Of a DNA stretch of 51,929 bases, positions 1-7,930 are shown piece after piece. Source of the DNA: Saccharopolyspora flava. Its GTDB lineage: Bacteria > Actinomycetota > Actinomycetes > Mycobacteriales > Pseudonocardiaceae. The stretch lies in assembly GCF_900116135.1 (NCBI RefSeq), contig NZ_FOZX01000016.1, positions 1 through 51,929 of the forward strand. The letters run 5' to 3'. Below the pieces are notes generated by a model that saw nothing but the letters and a program-made list of their open reading frames with translations, made no database searches and was not told the origin of the DNA. Position numbers and translations under genes: made by a program. Position 1 is the stretch's first letter, and every line of letters starts with the position of its first letter.

Positions 1-32
1 GTCCGCGTGTTTAAACTTTCTCTACTTCATCA

Positions 33-56
33 AGGGCGGCCCCTGCGGGGCCGCCT
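33..56. terminator. GC-rich hairpin, terminator-like
   Basis: A 9-bp stem (ggcggcccc / ggggccgcc, about 35-55) closes on a tgc loop. There is no clear T-run, as is common in actinobacteria. It probably ends a transcript entering from the left of the window. Confidence 0.5.
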
Positions 57-57
57 G

Positions 58-514
58 CCGCTGTATGCAAGCCCGGCCTAGCTCGGACGCCGGCTGCTCC
101 CTCCGGTCCGCGCCGGCGCCGACGGCCGGGCGCAGGCGGACGGCAGGCGCCCCCACGGAAACCGCCACCCACAAGCTTTACCGCGGATTCGACCTGTCAC
201 GAATTGGCTGCTTGAAAAGCTCTATGAAGACGGTGCTGGGCACGTTGCGGGGCTGGTCGCCTTACCACTCAAGCCGCGGACGAAGGTTTCCGTTTCACGA
301 GGTGGTCACCCACCTGTGGTCAGTTTTACCGCGACCAAAATGCCCAACCAGGCGCTGAGCTCGTCGAGACGGCAAACACCGCGACACGCCGTGCAGCCAC
401 AGAGGCTCGAACGGCGTTCGAATTTCGCTAACCTGACACACGCAAGTGATCACCGCCCGCGGCAACGGGCGGTGATCTCAACTTGCTTAGTTGTCAGCTA
501 CAGGAGGTCTCGTC
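58..514. other. Gene-poor stretch, no credible gene
   Basis: I see no convincing coding sequence here. The open frames have poor third-position GC bias, are rich in Arg/Ser/Pro and lack ribosome binding sites. The only clear structure is the hairpin at 443-487. The lower GC and lack of genes fit the end of an integrated element whose border is at 1530-1574. Confidence 0.5.
443..487. terminator. Strong stem-loop, bidirectional terminator candidate
   Basis: A perfect 12-bp stem (gatcaccgcccg 448-459 with cgggcggtgatc 466-477) has a cggcaa loop. It is extended by caagt/acttg pairing across a small bulge. It lies just upstream of the short open frame at 515. Confidence 0.55.
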
Positions 515-580
515 ATGCGGCTAGCACAGGGTTCAGGGCCCTACGCTGCCACAGCTCCCGATTGTCAATCTCCACGTTGA
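515..580 (+). CDS. Possible 21-aa peptide (short ORF)
   Basis: An ATG at 515 is preceded by a near-perfect Shine-Dalgarno sequence (caggaggt, 501-508) at suitable spacing. It opens a 21-codon frame beginning MRLAQGSGPY and ending in TGA. I do not recognise the peptide. It may be a leader or a real small protein of the mobile element. The ribosome binding site is the only support, so chance is a serious alternative. Confidence 0.25.
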   Translation: MRLAQGSGPYAATAPDCQSPR

Positions 581-680
581 CACTCAAAACATTACCCAAT
601 ATCGAGACACGGTCAACAACCGTTGCTCCGGTGAGTTGTGGCGATCCGCACGACGGGCCTCCTCCGCCTAGGGAGGTCAA

Positions 681-881
681 GTGATCAACCCGGAAAGTTT
701 GCCTGCACGCCTGGCTCCAACACCTGCGGCTGTGGTCATGCTCGGAATGTCGTACGCGGCATCCAAAGCGGGGGTGCCCATATCTCTCGTTGGGGGCGGG
801 ATCGCCATAGCCGCCTTGCTCGCCGTGACAGAGCCGCTCAAGTGCCTCATCGCCACCTATAGCGGGCGGCGCAAGAGCTAG
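681..881 (+). CDS. Small single-pass membrane protein, hypothetical
   Basis: This is a 66-aa product from a GTG start, with gggaggt ending four bases upstream. Residues about 14-50 are hydrophobic (AAVVMLGMSYAA ... GGGIAIAALLAV), enough for one long or two short membrane passes, and a basic tail follows (GRRKS). It lies alone in the gene-poor left arm next to the candidate att site, so it may belong to the integrated element. I recognise no family. Its good ribosome binding site and hydrophobic profile make it more credible than the neighbouring open frames. Confidence 0.45.
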   Translation: MINPESLPARLAPTPAAVVMLGMSYAASKAGVPISLVGGGIAIAALLAVTEPLKCLIATYSGRRKS

Positions 882-1087
882 GCGCGGTCCGGGCGGGTTC
901 GCCTGCCTGATGCGGCGAACCCGCCCAACCGCTCGGACTGTTGAGACAACTGGCGATCATTCGTACACCTGTTCTAAGCTCAGAGTGCCGAGCTGGAGGA
1001 TGGGGAAGATCCAGAAAGCTCGGCGCGGGTCGGTCGCTGCGCCTCTCTGACCGACCCGACCAAACTTCACGTCGGAGCGGGCACCAG

Positions 1088-1396
1088 GTGGCGAACGAGG
1101 GTGGCGATGGCTGGCAGGGCACACGGCGACGGCCGGACACCCCGCAACCCATCTGGGTCCACCTGGTGCAGGCCCTACCGCCTCAACGCGGTGTCGGCTA
1201 CCGGAACACCCCGCTCCACGTACGAGCGGGCGGCATCGACATCTCCGCCACCGTCCCCGGCGTCCTGCTAGCTTGGCACCAGACCTGCGTCGGCGACTGG
1301 TGGGCGCTTGCCACGTTCGAGCTGACGAACCGCTCCGGCAGGCCCGGCCTGGTGGTCACACAGCTGGTCCCCGCGAAAGCCGTGAAGCCCCGGTAG
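1088..1396 (+). CDS. Hypothetical protein at integrated-element border
   Basis: This is about 102 aa if translation starts at the GTG at 1088; the frame is open from further upstream (941), but that part is Arg/Ser-rich and not protein-like. The last 75 residues look genuine (IWVHLVQALPPQRG, GGIDISATVPGVLLAW, DWWALATFEL), with alternating hydrophobic strands and Trp pairs. I know no named family for it. It ends 130 bp before the tRNA-like att fragment, a place where integrative elements often carry a small conserved gene. The start site is uncertain, with only a distant ggag at spacing of about 10. Confidence 0.5.
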   Translation: MANEGGDGWQGTRRRPDTPQPIWVHLVQALPPQRGVGYRNTPLHVRAGGIDISATVPGVLLAWHQTCVGDWWALATFELTNRSGRPGLVVTQLVPAKAVKPR

Positions 1397-1446
1397 CGCC
1401 CCCACTTTACCCCCACAAATCAACCAGAAATGCCCCGAGATACCCA

Positions 1447-1520
1447 GGAACAACCGGCATTTGCGTTCGCTATTACGCCTGATCAGAGGGAATAACAGTG
1501 GGCCTTTCGGGAACAACCGG
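1447..1520. repeat. Paired 11-bp direct repeats beside att core
   Basis: The sequence ggaacaaccgg occurs at 1447-1457 and again at 1510-1520, immediately before the tRNA-like core at 1530. Short direct repeats flanking an att core are typical of integrase arm-binding sites. That role is inferred only. Confidence 0.35.
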
Positions 1521-1529
1521 GAACGACTT

Positions 1530-1574
1530 CTCCTAATCCTTAGGTCGCAGGTTCGAGTCCTGCTGGGGGCGCCA
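1530..1574 (+). other. Candidate attachment site: 3' half of tRNA-Arg(CCU)
   Basis: Forty-five bases match the 3' half of a tRNA: anticodon loop ctCCTaa, variable loop aggtc, T arm gcagg-ttcgagt-cctgc, acceptor strand tgggggc, discriminator G and CCA. The 5' bases (gactt before the loop) do not pair with the 3' anticodon-stem strand, and no D arm or 5' acceptor exists, so this is not a functional tRNA gene. Duplicated tRNA 3' ends are the usual scar of site-specific integration, so the intact tRNA-Arg should be at the other end of the element, left of this window. Confidence 0.65.
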
Positions 1575-1611
1575 CACCCCCTGGTGAACCGAGCGGGTCC
1601 TGCCGGGGGCG

Positions 1612-1656
1612 ACACGCGAGCGGGGACCGCCTCTTCCGAGAGCGGTCCCCGCGTGT
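1612..1656. terminator. Hairpin terminator downstream of surface-protein gene
   Basis: A perfect 10-bp stem cggggaccgc (1621-1630) / gcggtccccg (1642-1651) has flanking acgcg/cgcgt that may extend it. It lies 10 bp past the stop codon of the leftward gene ending at 1666, so it probably terminates that gene. Confidence 0.6.
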
Positions 1657-1665
1657 TCGGTTCGT

Positions 1666-3048
1666 TCAGTGATCTCGTCGGCGCTGGGTGAGGCGGAGCA
1701 GCAGGAGGCCGCCTGCGAGGCAGGCCGCCGCGGCGAGGAGCGTGCCGACGAGACTGTTCTGGTTGACGCCGGTGACCGCCAGCTGCGGTCGCGACGGCTG
1801 CGTCGCCGCGACCGGTTGTGCGCTGGGGGTCTGCACCGCGGTCTCAGCAGGCGGTTCCTCCGGCGGCCCCGCTTCCGGCGGTGCCGTCTCCGGTGGTGCG
1901 GGCGGGCTCGGGCACTCGTCCTGCCGCGCGGTCGGCGCAGCGGTCGCGGCCGTCGCGGTCTGCTGCCGGTCCTGCTGCGCGGTGGCCGCCGGGGCGGAGC
2001 GGACCGGTACCGGGAGGAACTGGATGCTCAACGGCGGCTCTCCCGGAACGGGTGTGGGATTCGGCGTCTGGCAGATGTCCTGCACCACGACGATCGAGTT
2101 CACGTCGCTCTGCACGACGCCGGGGGCGACTTCCTCGCCCTGCCGCGCGGCCGGTTCGCTGACCGGAGCGGCCAGGGCGAACGCGAGGTTCTCGATGGTG
2201 CGCCCGATCCCGCTCTCGGCGACGGTGGCCTCGTAGTCCATCGTGATGGTCCCGCCTCCGGGCACCGTGCAGGCGTCCGGCCCGGCGTTCCACATGATCG
2301 CCTCGACGTCGCCGCCGGAGGGCAGGAGGCGCGCGTCGGGAACACCCGAAGGGCAGTCGTGGTCGCCGCCGATCACCACGCTCGCGAGATCGTGGGCGGC
2401 GACCTCGGGAGCCGGCCGGAGCAGATCGCCGATGATGATGGGACGCGCGAGGGAGGACGTGTTGGTCACCTCGACGTGGTAGCCGAGCCGCTCGCCCGGC
2501 ATGACGGCCGTGCGGCCGGGCCGGGGGCCGGTGATGCTCTTGGAGATCTCCATGTACGACTGCGGCGCGGGCTCGATGGTGAGGACGACCGGCGGCGCCG
2601 AGACCGGCACGGGACCGCTCTCGGAGGTGAGCGATCCGGTCGTGGTCACCGTGGCCACACCGCCGTCGGGATCCTCGACGGCGAGCCCGAGGTACATCGA
2701 CGCCGTCTCACCCGGGCCGATCGGCGCGTCGAGCCGCCACACGCCGTCGCTGTAGCTGCCGTTGGTGAGGTAGGGGTTGCGGGCCAGCGACAGCGGACCG
2801 CTGCCCATCAGCTCGGGGAACTCGATGGTCCCGCCGGTGTAGGCCTCGTCGCCGTGGTTCGTGATGCTCACGCTGAAGTCGGCAAGTCCGCCGGAGGGCA
2901 CCGACTCCGGGTAGATCTGCGCGACCACCTCCGGCGGATCGGCGGCCTCGGCACGGGGAAGAGGGGTACCGAAGACGGCGAGCGCGACCAGAGCGAAGGC
3001 GAAAGCGGCTCGGCCCGGTCTGATCCTGGTTCCACGAAATGACTTCAT
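1666..3048 (-). CDS. Cell-wall-anchored DUF11-like surface protein (LAVTG sortase signal)
   Basis: This is a 460-aa exported protein. A signal peptide (AAFAFALVALAVFG, then AEA-AD) is followed by two beta-rich modules resembling DUF11/CARDB adhesin repeats (about residues 45-300), then a Pro/Glu/Ala/Thr-rich stalk. The C terminus has a full sorting signal: LAVTG, a hydrophobic span (LVGTLLAAAACLAGGLLLL) and an RLTQRRRDH tail. LAxTG is the motif used by actinobacterial class E sortases, so the protein should be covalently linked to peptidoglycan. I chose the ATG at 3048 because ggagag lies just upstream; the ATG seven codons earlier has no ribosome binding site. No sortase gene lies nearby. 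Confidence 0.8.
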   Translation of the reverse strand: MKSFRGTRIRPGRAAFAFALVALAVFGTPLPRAEAADPPEVVAQIYPESVPSGGLADFSVSITNHGDEAYTGGTIEFPELMGSGPLSLARNPYLTNGSYSDGVWRLDAPIGPGETASMYLGLAVEDPDGGVATVTTTGSLTSESGPVPVSAPPVVLTIEPAPQSYMEISKSITGPRPGRTAVMPGERLGYHVEVTNTSSLARPIIIGDLLRPAPEVAAHDLASVVIGGDHDCPSGVPDARLLPSGGDVEAIMWNAGPDACTVPGGGTITMDYEATVAESGIGRTIENLAFALAAPVSEPAARQGEEVAPGVVQSDVNSIVVVQDICQTPNPTPVPGEPPLSIQFLPVPVRSAPAATAQQDRQQTATAATAAPTARQDECPSPPAPPETAPPEAGPPEEPPAETAVQTPSAQPVAATQPSRPQLAVTGVNQNSLVGTLLAAAACLAGGLLLLRLTQRRRDH

Positions 3049-3121
3049 CGCTCTCCGAATTCGCGTCATCGCACAACGGCAGGTCCACGCCGCCGACGAA
3101 GATCCGGCGACGCGCGAGACG

Positions 3122-3310
3122 CTAGAGATCGATACCGAACCCGGCGAGCCGGGAAACCTGATCAGGCGTCACCCAACCCACCGCGAAAAACCCGAACATA
3201 AATCCGTTTTCGGGTATGAATCCACTTCGGACGCAAGCGTCGGCTCAGCCCGCGCCTTGCCCCAGTTCCTCGGTGCCGACCAGGGTCGATTCCGGGTAGA
3301 AGCGCCGCCG
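3122..3310 (-). pseudogene. Broken open frame after RHS toxin, possible immunity remnant
   Basis: Directly downstream of the RHS gene one reading frame reads like protein but is cut by a TGA at 3245-3247. Before the stop it reads RFYPESTLVGTEELGQGAG, and after it GFIPENGFMFGFFAVGW then VTPDQVSRLAGFGIDL, ending in TAG. It has no start codon of its own with a ribosome binding site. Toxin genes of this type are normally followed by an immunity gene, so a decayed immunity gene or a displaced toxin tip is plausible. This is inference from position and sequence character only. Confidence 0.3.
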
Positions 3311-3345
3311 CCTAGTGCGGAGCCGCGGAGCACGCGGGCCCGGGA

Positions 3346-6300
3346 TCACGGTTTGGGATGGACCTGGGTGATCGCTCCCGGATGCACAGCTCCGCCCAGA
3401 AGGACCTCCTGCGATCCCGTGGCGTACCCCTTCGCCGTGCTGCCCCAACCTCCGCCGCACAGGAACGTGGCCTTGGCACGCCCCGCCTCGGTCGAGACGT
3501 CGAGAACACTTCCGGCACCGCCACCGCCGAGCTCCTTGTACCTCTTCAGATCGATCGCCACGGTGCGCTGGCCCGGTTCCCGGAATTTCTCCGCCACGCC
3601 GTAATCCTTCGTGGTCGAGATGAAACGGGACTTGAAGTTCTCACCGCTGCCGTTGCCGACGTGCCCGGACGGCGTCCCCATGTCGTCGTACTTGATCTCG
3701 CCGCTCTTGGGACCGCGCACGTACCGCTTCGGTTCGTATTCCCAGTCCTTCGCGAACAAGCCCTTGCGCGGGTCCTCGTCCTCACGGAGATTCCGGTAGA
3801 CGACGTCGCGAGAGCCACCGCTGCAGCCACCAGGCCTGCCGGTGAGCCCCAGAGGATCCATCCAGGTGAGCGGGTTGTGCACGTACGCGGCGGGATTCGG
3901 GGACGGGTCGAGCCCCAGCGGGTCGTTGCTGGTGAAGCGAGCGGTGCTCGGGTCGTAGTAGCGGTGGACGTTGTAGTGCAGACCCGTTTCCGCGTCGAAG
4001 TACTGGCCCGGGAAACGCAGCGGCGTGGTGGCCGGGCCCCCGGTTGCGGCCAGGGGCTCGCCCCACACGGTCGACCTCGCCTGCCAGGCCAGGTTCCCGC
4101 GCGGGTCCACCAGTTCCGTCGGCATGCCGATGAGATCGGTGACGATCGAGTAGAACGCGGTGTCGGCCCAATGCTGCTCTGGGGTGAGCATCCGCTCGGT
4201 CTGCGTGATGGGAACGACCCCCTCGTCCTGCCCGTAGTTCCAGACGGTGGCGTGCCGGCCGTTGTGCACCTGCTCCACGAGTGCGACGTCGTCCCAGGTG
4301 AAATCGACCTGCTCCGCGACGGTCACTCCGTCGGCCGCGAGCCGCTGCTTGGCCACTCGACGGCCGAGGGCGTCGTAGCGGTAGATCCAACGCACGCCAT
4401 CCGGAGTGACCACGCCGACCAGGCGGTCCTCCGCGTCCCAGCTGAAGTGCCACGCATCGGGCTTGCGCGACAACCGCTTCCGCTGCCGCACGACGACCCT
4501 CCCCTGCGCGTCGTAGATGTAGCTCAACCCGCCCGCGGTCTGCAGCCGGTTCGCCCGGTACGAGCGCGCTCCCTGGGCATCCGGCTCGGCGCCGGGCGCG
4601 TTCCGCCAGGCCGCCTGCAGCAGATTGCCCACCTCGTCGTAGGAGTAGCGCTCCGAGCGATCAGCGCCCCGGACCGCGAGCACCTGGCCCGCAGCGTCCA
4701 GTTCGAACGAACGAGTCCCGCTGAGCGGGTCGTCGACGCCCGCGAGATGGCCGTCCGCGAAGTAGCGGTACCTGCGCTGCTGGACCGGTCGGCGGTGGGC
4801 CGGATCGTCGGAGGCGACCGACATGGTCTGCTCCACCAGCTGGTCCCGCGCGTCCCACCGCTGCGTGAGCTCCGCACCGGTGTCGACTCGCCGCCGCACT
4901 TCACGACCGACCGCGTCGAAGTCGAAGTCGAGCCTCCGCCCGGCAGTGCGCAATCCCGTGGCGCGGTGATCGGCGTCGTGGCTCCAGATGCTCTCCGCAC
5001 CGGTTGGCGTGCGCCGGTACACGCGACGTCCCGCAGCGTCGTAGCGGAATTCCAGCGCACGACCGTTGACCGCTTCCCTGAGCACGCGCCCCCGCGCGTC
5101 CCGTTCGAGGACCACGTCCGCGTCCGCGTTGACGGCGCGCACCAGGCGCTCGGCCGCGTCGTACTCGAACCGCGAGATGCGGCCGCCGGCGTGCTTCTCC
5201 ACCACGTTGCCGAGCTCGTCCCGGACGAAGCGCGTGACCTCTCCGGCTCCGTTGACCCGCTCGACGAGCTGCCCGGCGGCGTCGTAGCTGTAGCGGATCT
5301 CGCGGCCGTCGTAATCGATCTCCGCGAGGAGGTTTCCCGCCCCGTCGTACCGGTACTGCCAGGCCAACCCGTTCGGGGCCCGGACTTCGGTCAGCCGGAG
5401 CGCGGCGTCGTAGGCGAACTCGATCCTGCTGCCGTCCGGCCGGACTTCAGCCGACACCAGGTCGAAGTGCGTCGTTTCGAACACGGTCCCCTTGCCCGCT
5501 TCGTCGACGTACCCGACCTCGTTGCCCTCCGCGTCGTAGCGCCACGATTCGACGCTCCCGTCCGGGAGAGTCCGGGACAGCAGTCTCCCCTCGATCGACC
5601 ACCGGAACCTCGTCACGTTCCCCGCCGGGTCGGTCGTGGTGGCGACCCGGCCGAACTGGTCCCGCGTGTACCGGATGGAGGCGCCCTCGCTGTCGGTGGC
5701 GACGAGAACCCGCCCGGCCGCATCGGTCTCCCAGCGATGAACCCCGCCGGCCGGGTCCGTCATCGCTTCGAGGTGACCGCGGTCGTCGTAGGCGTAGGTG
5801 GTCACCGCCCCGGACGGGTCCGTGACCGAGCTGCGGTTCCCGCGTTCGTCGTACGCGTAGCGCCACACGCCGCCGTCGGGCTCGACCACGGCGGTGCGCC
5901 TGCCGAACTCGTCGAACTCCGCCCGTTGTTGAGCACCGTCCGGCCGAATGATCGCGGCGACTTCGCCCAGCTCGGTATAGCGGTAGCGCACGGTGCGGCC
6001 GAGCGGATCCACGCGCGACAGCAGGTTGTTGTGCCCATCCCACTCGGACGACGTCACGTGCCCGAGCGGATCGGTCTCGCGGATCAGCTGGTGCGCCTCG
6101 TTGAAGTCGAAACGTGTGGTGTGACCGCACGCGTCGGTGTAGAGGGTCGTCGAGCCGTCGTACTCCCACTCACCGGTGAGCGCTCCGCCCGATCCCTCGG
6201 TGCGCACGACCCGGCCGTCCGCGTCGTAGTGGTACTCGTACCACTCCCCGTTGCGATCCACCCACCGCGTGATCCGGCCGTCCGCGTCGTAGCTGAAGCG

Positions 6301-7896
6301 CATCGACTCGCCGGACGAGTTGATGACCTCCGCGAGCCGCTCGTGCTCGTAGGAGTAGCGAACCAGCGGGATGGCGCCGGTCCTGTCGCGCAGCCGGAAC
6401 TCCTTGATCAGGCCGTCCTCAGCGATCACGTCGACGTAATGCCCGCCGGAGTGCCGAATTCCGACGAGCGCGCCCGCCTCGTAGTCGAAATCGATGCGGC
6501 TCCCGTTTCCGTCCGCCACGGCGACGATGGGGGCGATACCGACTGGCTCTTTCCCGAAGTAGAGGATCTCGCCGGTCAACGGCCGCCAGATCCGATATCC
6601 CTCCGCGGTCCGGGCCAGCGGCCACCTGGGCCCTGCCTCGGGGAGCACGGAACCGCCGTCCTCCGGTGGCTCGGGGTACACCAGCAGCGCACCGTCCTCG
6701 GCCGCGAACACGACTCCCCGCGCGTCGAATTCCAGCCTCTGGTCCACCGTGGATGCCCAGGTGCGGCCGAAGAGGCGCCCCGCGCGGTACGACGAGATGT
6801 GGCTGCGCTGCAACACCAACGGCAGGGCGGCCTCGATGCGCACGTCCACCGCGGAATCGAACATGTCGCCGGTCGCCGGGTCGACCGGGTCCCCCGAACC
6901 GGGTTTGCAGACCCGATCACGTCCGGCGACCACCGGGTCCTCGGGCCGGGCAGCGCTCTTCTCGGTGCGGGCGTTGCCGTTCCCGGCTCGTGACGCGTCC
7001 CCGTCCGCGTGCTGGGAAGCGGTGGAAGCGTTGCCGTCTCCGCGGTTCTCGCCCGGCGGCTGCGTGCTGTTGTCCCCGCCCCGGGGCTTGTCGTCGGCGC
7101 TCGCCGTCTTCGTCGAGGCCGGTCCGTCGTTCTTGGCGCCGTCGGCCTTGATCTTGTCGAGTTGCTTCTTGGCGTCTCCGAAGCCGTCTCCGAGCTTCTT
7201 GAGCAGCGGGGTGAGGGCCTTCATCGCTTTGATGAGCTTGGTGGTGATGTCGGCGATCTTGGAGGCGACCTTGGCGACCTCGGCGACGACCTGCGGGACG
7301 ACCCAGGCCATCGCGATGCCGAGGGTGCAGACGACCTGCAGGGCCCAGCTGACCAGGTGGCCGACGAGTTCGGCGATGATGTCGCGGACCAGGGACCGGA
7401 CCGCGCCCACGACCTCGCCCGCGGTGCCGATGCCGTCCGCTGCGCCGTCGGCGGCGGCCTTGGCGGCGGCGATGAGGTTCGCCGTGTCCTCGCTGCGCTT
7501 GCGGTAGGCGTCGCCCGCCTCGCCCAGCCAGCTGGCCGTGTCGGCCTTGACCAGGTCCTTCATCTCGGTGTTGATCGCGTCGAGCTCGGCCGAGACGTTC
7601 TTCCACGTCTCCGAGTGCGCCTTGATCTCGTCCGGATCACCCGTGAGCGAGTCCAGCGCGTCCGAGACCGGGCCGACGTGCTCGATCAGCCAGCCGACGC
7701 CGGCCGAGAAGATCGCGCCGAACGGGTCCATCGCCATGCCCAGCGCGTCCAGCCCGGTGCCGACCGCCCCCATGACGCCGGACGCCCAGTCGCCCGACTC
7801 GATCGCCTTCTGCGTGTCGGCGACGGACTCGGCGATCTGGATGCCGCTGTACGCCGTCGTCGAGTCCTCGCGCTGCGCCACCAGCGGATTCGTCAC
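3346..7896 (-). CDS. RHS-repeat polymorphic toxin with ADP-ribosyltransferase-like tip
   Basis: This is a 1516-aa protein from a GTG start. Residues 1-260 form a helical WXG100/PPE-like leader with a hydrophobic stretch (LVSWALQVVCTLGIAMAWVV) of the kind used for ESX export. A low-complexity linker follows. Residues about 330-1350 hold many YD/RHS repeats (YDADGRITR, YDAAGQLVE, YDALGRRV) and end in the RHS core signature DPLGL (twice). The last ~164 residues are the variable toxin: R1368 in VVYRNL, S1427 in FISTTKDY and E1497 in GSQEVLL give an R-S-E arrangement typical of ADP-ribosyltransferase folds. The activity is inferred. It is the last gene of the ESX accessory operon, and no intact immunity gene follows. 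Confidence 0.8.
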   Translation of the reverse strand: MTNPLVAQREDSTTAYSGIQIAESVADTQKAIESGDWASGVMGAVGTGLDALGMAMDPFGAIFSAGVGWLIEHVGPVSDALDSLTGDPDEIKAHSETWKNVSAELDAINTEMKDLVKADTASWLGEAGDAYRKRSEDTANLIAAAKAAADGAADGIGTAGEVVGAVRSLVRDIIAELVGHLVSWALQVVCTLGIAMAWVVPQVVAEVAKVASKIADITTKLIKAMKALTPLLKKLGDGFGDAKKQLDKIKADGAKNDGPASTKTASADDKPRGGDNSTQPPGENRGDGNASTASQHADGDASRAGNGNARTEKSAARPEDPVVAGRDRVCKPGSGDPVDPATGDMFDSAVDVRIEAALPLVLQRSHISSYRAGRLFGRTWASTVDQRLEFDARGVVFAAEDGALLVYPEPPEDGGSVLPEAGPRWPLARTAEGYRIWRPLTGEILYFGKEPVGIAPIVAVADGNGSRIDFDYEAGALVGIRHSGGHYVDVIAEDGLIKEFRLRDRTGAIPLVRYSYEHERLAEVINSSGESMRFSYDADGRITRWVDRNGEWYEYHYDADGRVVRTEGSGGALTGEWEYDGSTTLYTDACGHTTRFDFNEAHQLIRETDPLGHVTSSEWDGHNNLLSRVDPLGRTVRYRYTELGEVAAIIRPDGAQQRAEFDEFGRRTAVVEPDGGVWRYAYDERGNRSSVTDPSGAVTTYAYDDRGHLEAMTDPAGGVHRWETDAAGRVLVATDSEGASIRYTRDQFGRVATTTDPAGNVTRFRWSIEGRLLSRTLPDGSVESWRYDAEGNEVGYVDEAGKGTVFETTHFDLVSAEVRPDGSRIEFAYDAALRLTEVRAPNGLAWQYRYDGAGNLLAEIDYDGREIRYSYDAAGQLVERVNGAGEVTRFVRDELGNVVEKHAGGRISRFEYDAAERLVRAVNADADVVLERDARGRVLREAVNGRALEFRYDAAGRRVYRRTPTGAESIWSHDADHRATGLRTAGRRLDFDFDAVGREVRRRVDTGAELTQRWDARDQLVEQTMSVASDDPAHRRPVQQRRYRYFADGHLAGVDDPLSGTRSFELDAAGQVLAVRGADRSERYSYDEVGNLLQAAWRNAPGAEPDAQGARSYRANRLQTAGGLSYIYDAQGRVVVRQRKRLSRKPDAWHFSWDAEDRLVGVVTPDGVRWIYRYDALGRRVAKQRLAADGVTVAEQVDFTWDDVALVEQVHNGRHATVWNYGQDEGVVPITQTERMLTPEQHWADTAFYSIVTDLIGMPTELVDPRGNLAWQARSTVWGEPLAATGGPATTPLRFPGQYFDAETGLHYNVHRYYDPSTARFTSNDPLGLDPSPNPAAYVHNPLTWMDPLGLTGRPGGCSGGSRDVVYRNLREDEDPRKGLFAKDWEYEPKRYVRGPKSGEIKYDDMGTPSGHVGNGSGENFKSRFISTTKDYGVAEKFREPGQRTVAIDLKRYKELGGGGAGSVLDVSTEAGRAKATFLCGGGWGSTAKGYATGSQEVLLGGAVHPGAITQVHPKP

Positions 7897-7930
7897 TACA
7901 ACCCCCAGAACGAGAAATCAGGTGGAAGGA

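Noticed and set aside
316..684. Plus-strand frame of 122 codons in the left arm
   Set aside because: It has no ribosome binding site, weak codon bias and a Ser/Arg/Thr/Pro-rich composition with no domain.
1530..1574. Functional tRNA-Arg gene
   Set aside because: The 5' acceptor, D arm and a pairing 5' anticodon stem are missing, so only a 3' half is present.
1268..1615. Minus-strand frame containing SRTRTCDLRIRRS
   Set aside because: This peptide is the familiar artefact of translating the reverse strand of a tRNA 3' end. It supports the tRNA fragment and is not a gene.
3358..6993. Long plus-strand open frame opposite the RHS gene
   Set aside because: It is an antisense shadow. The minus strand carries the YD repeats, and the plus-strand product has no recognisable fold.
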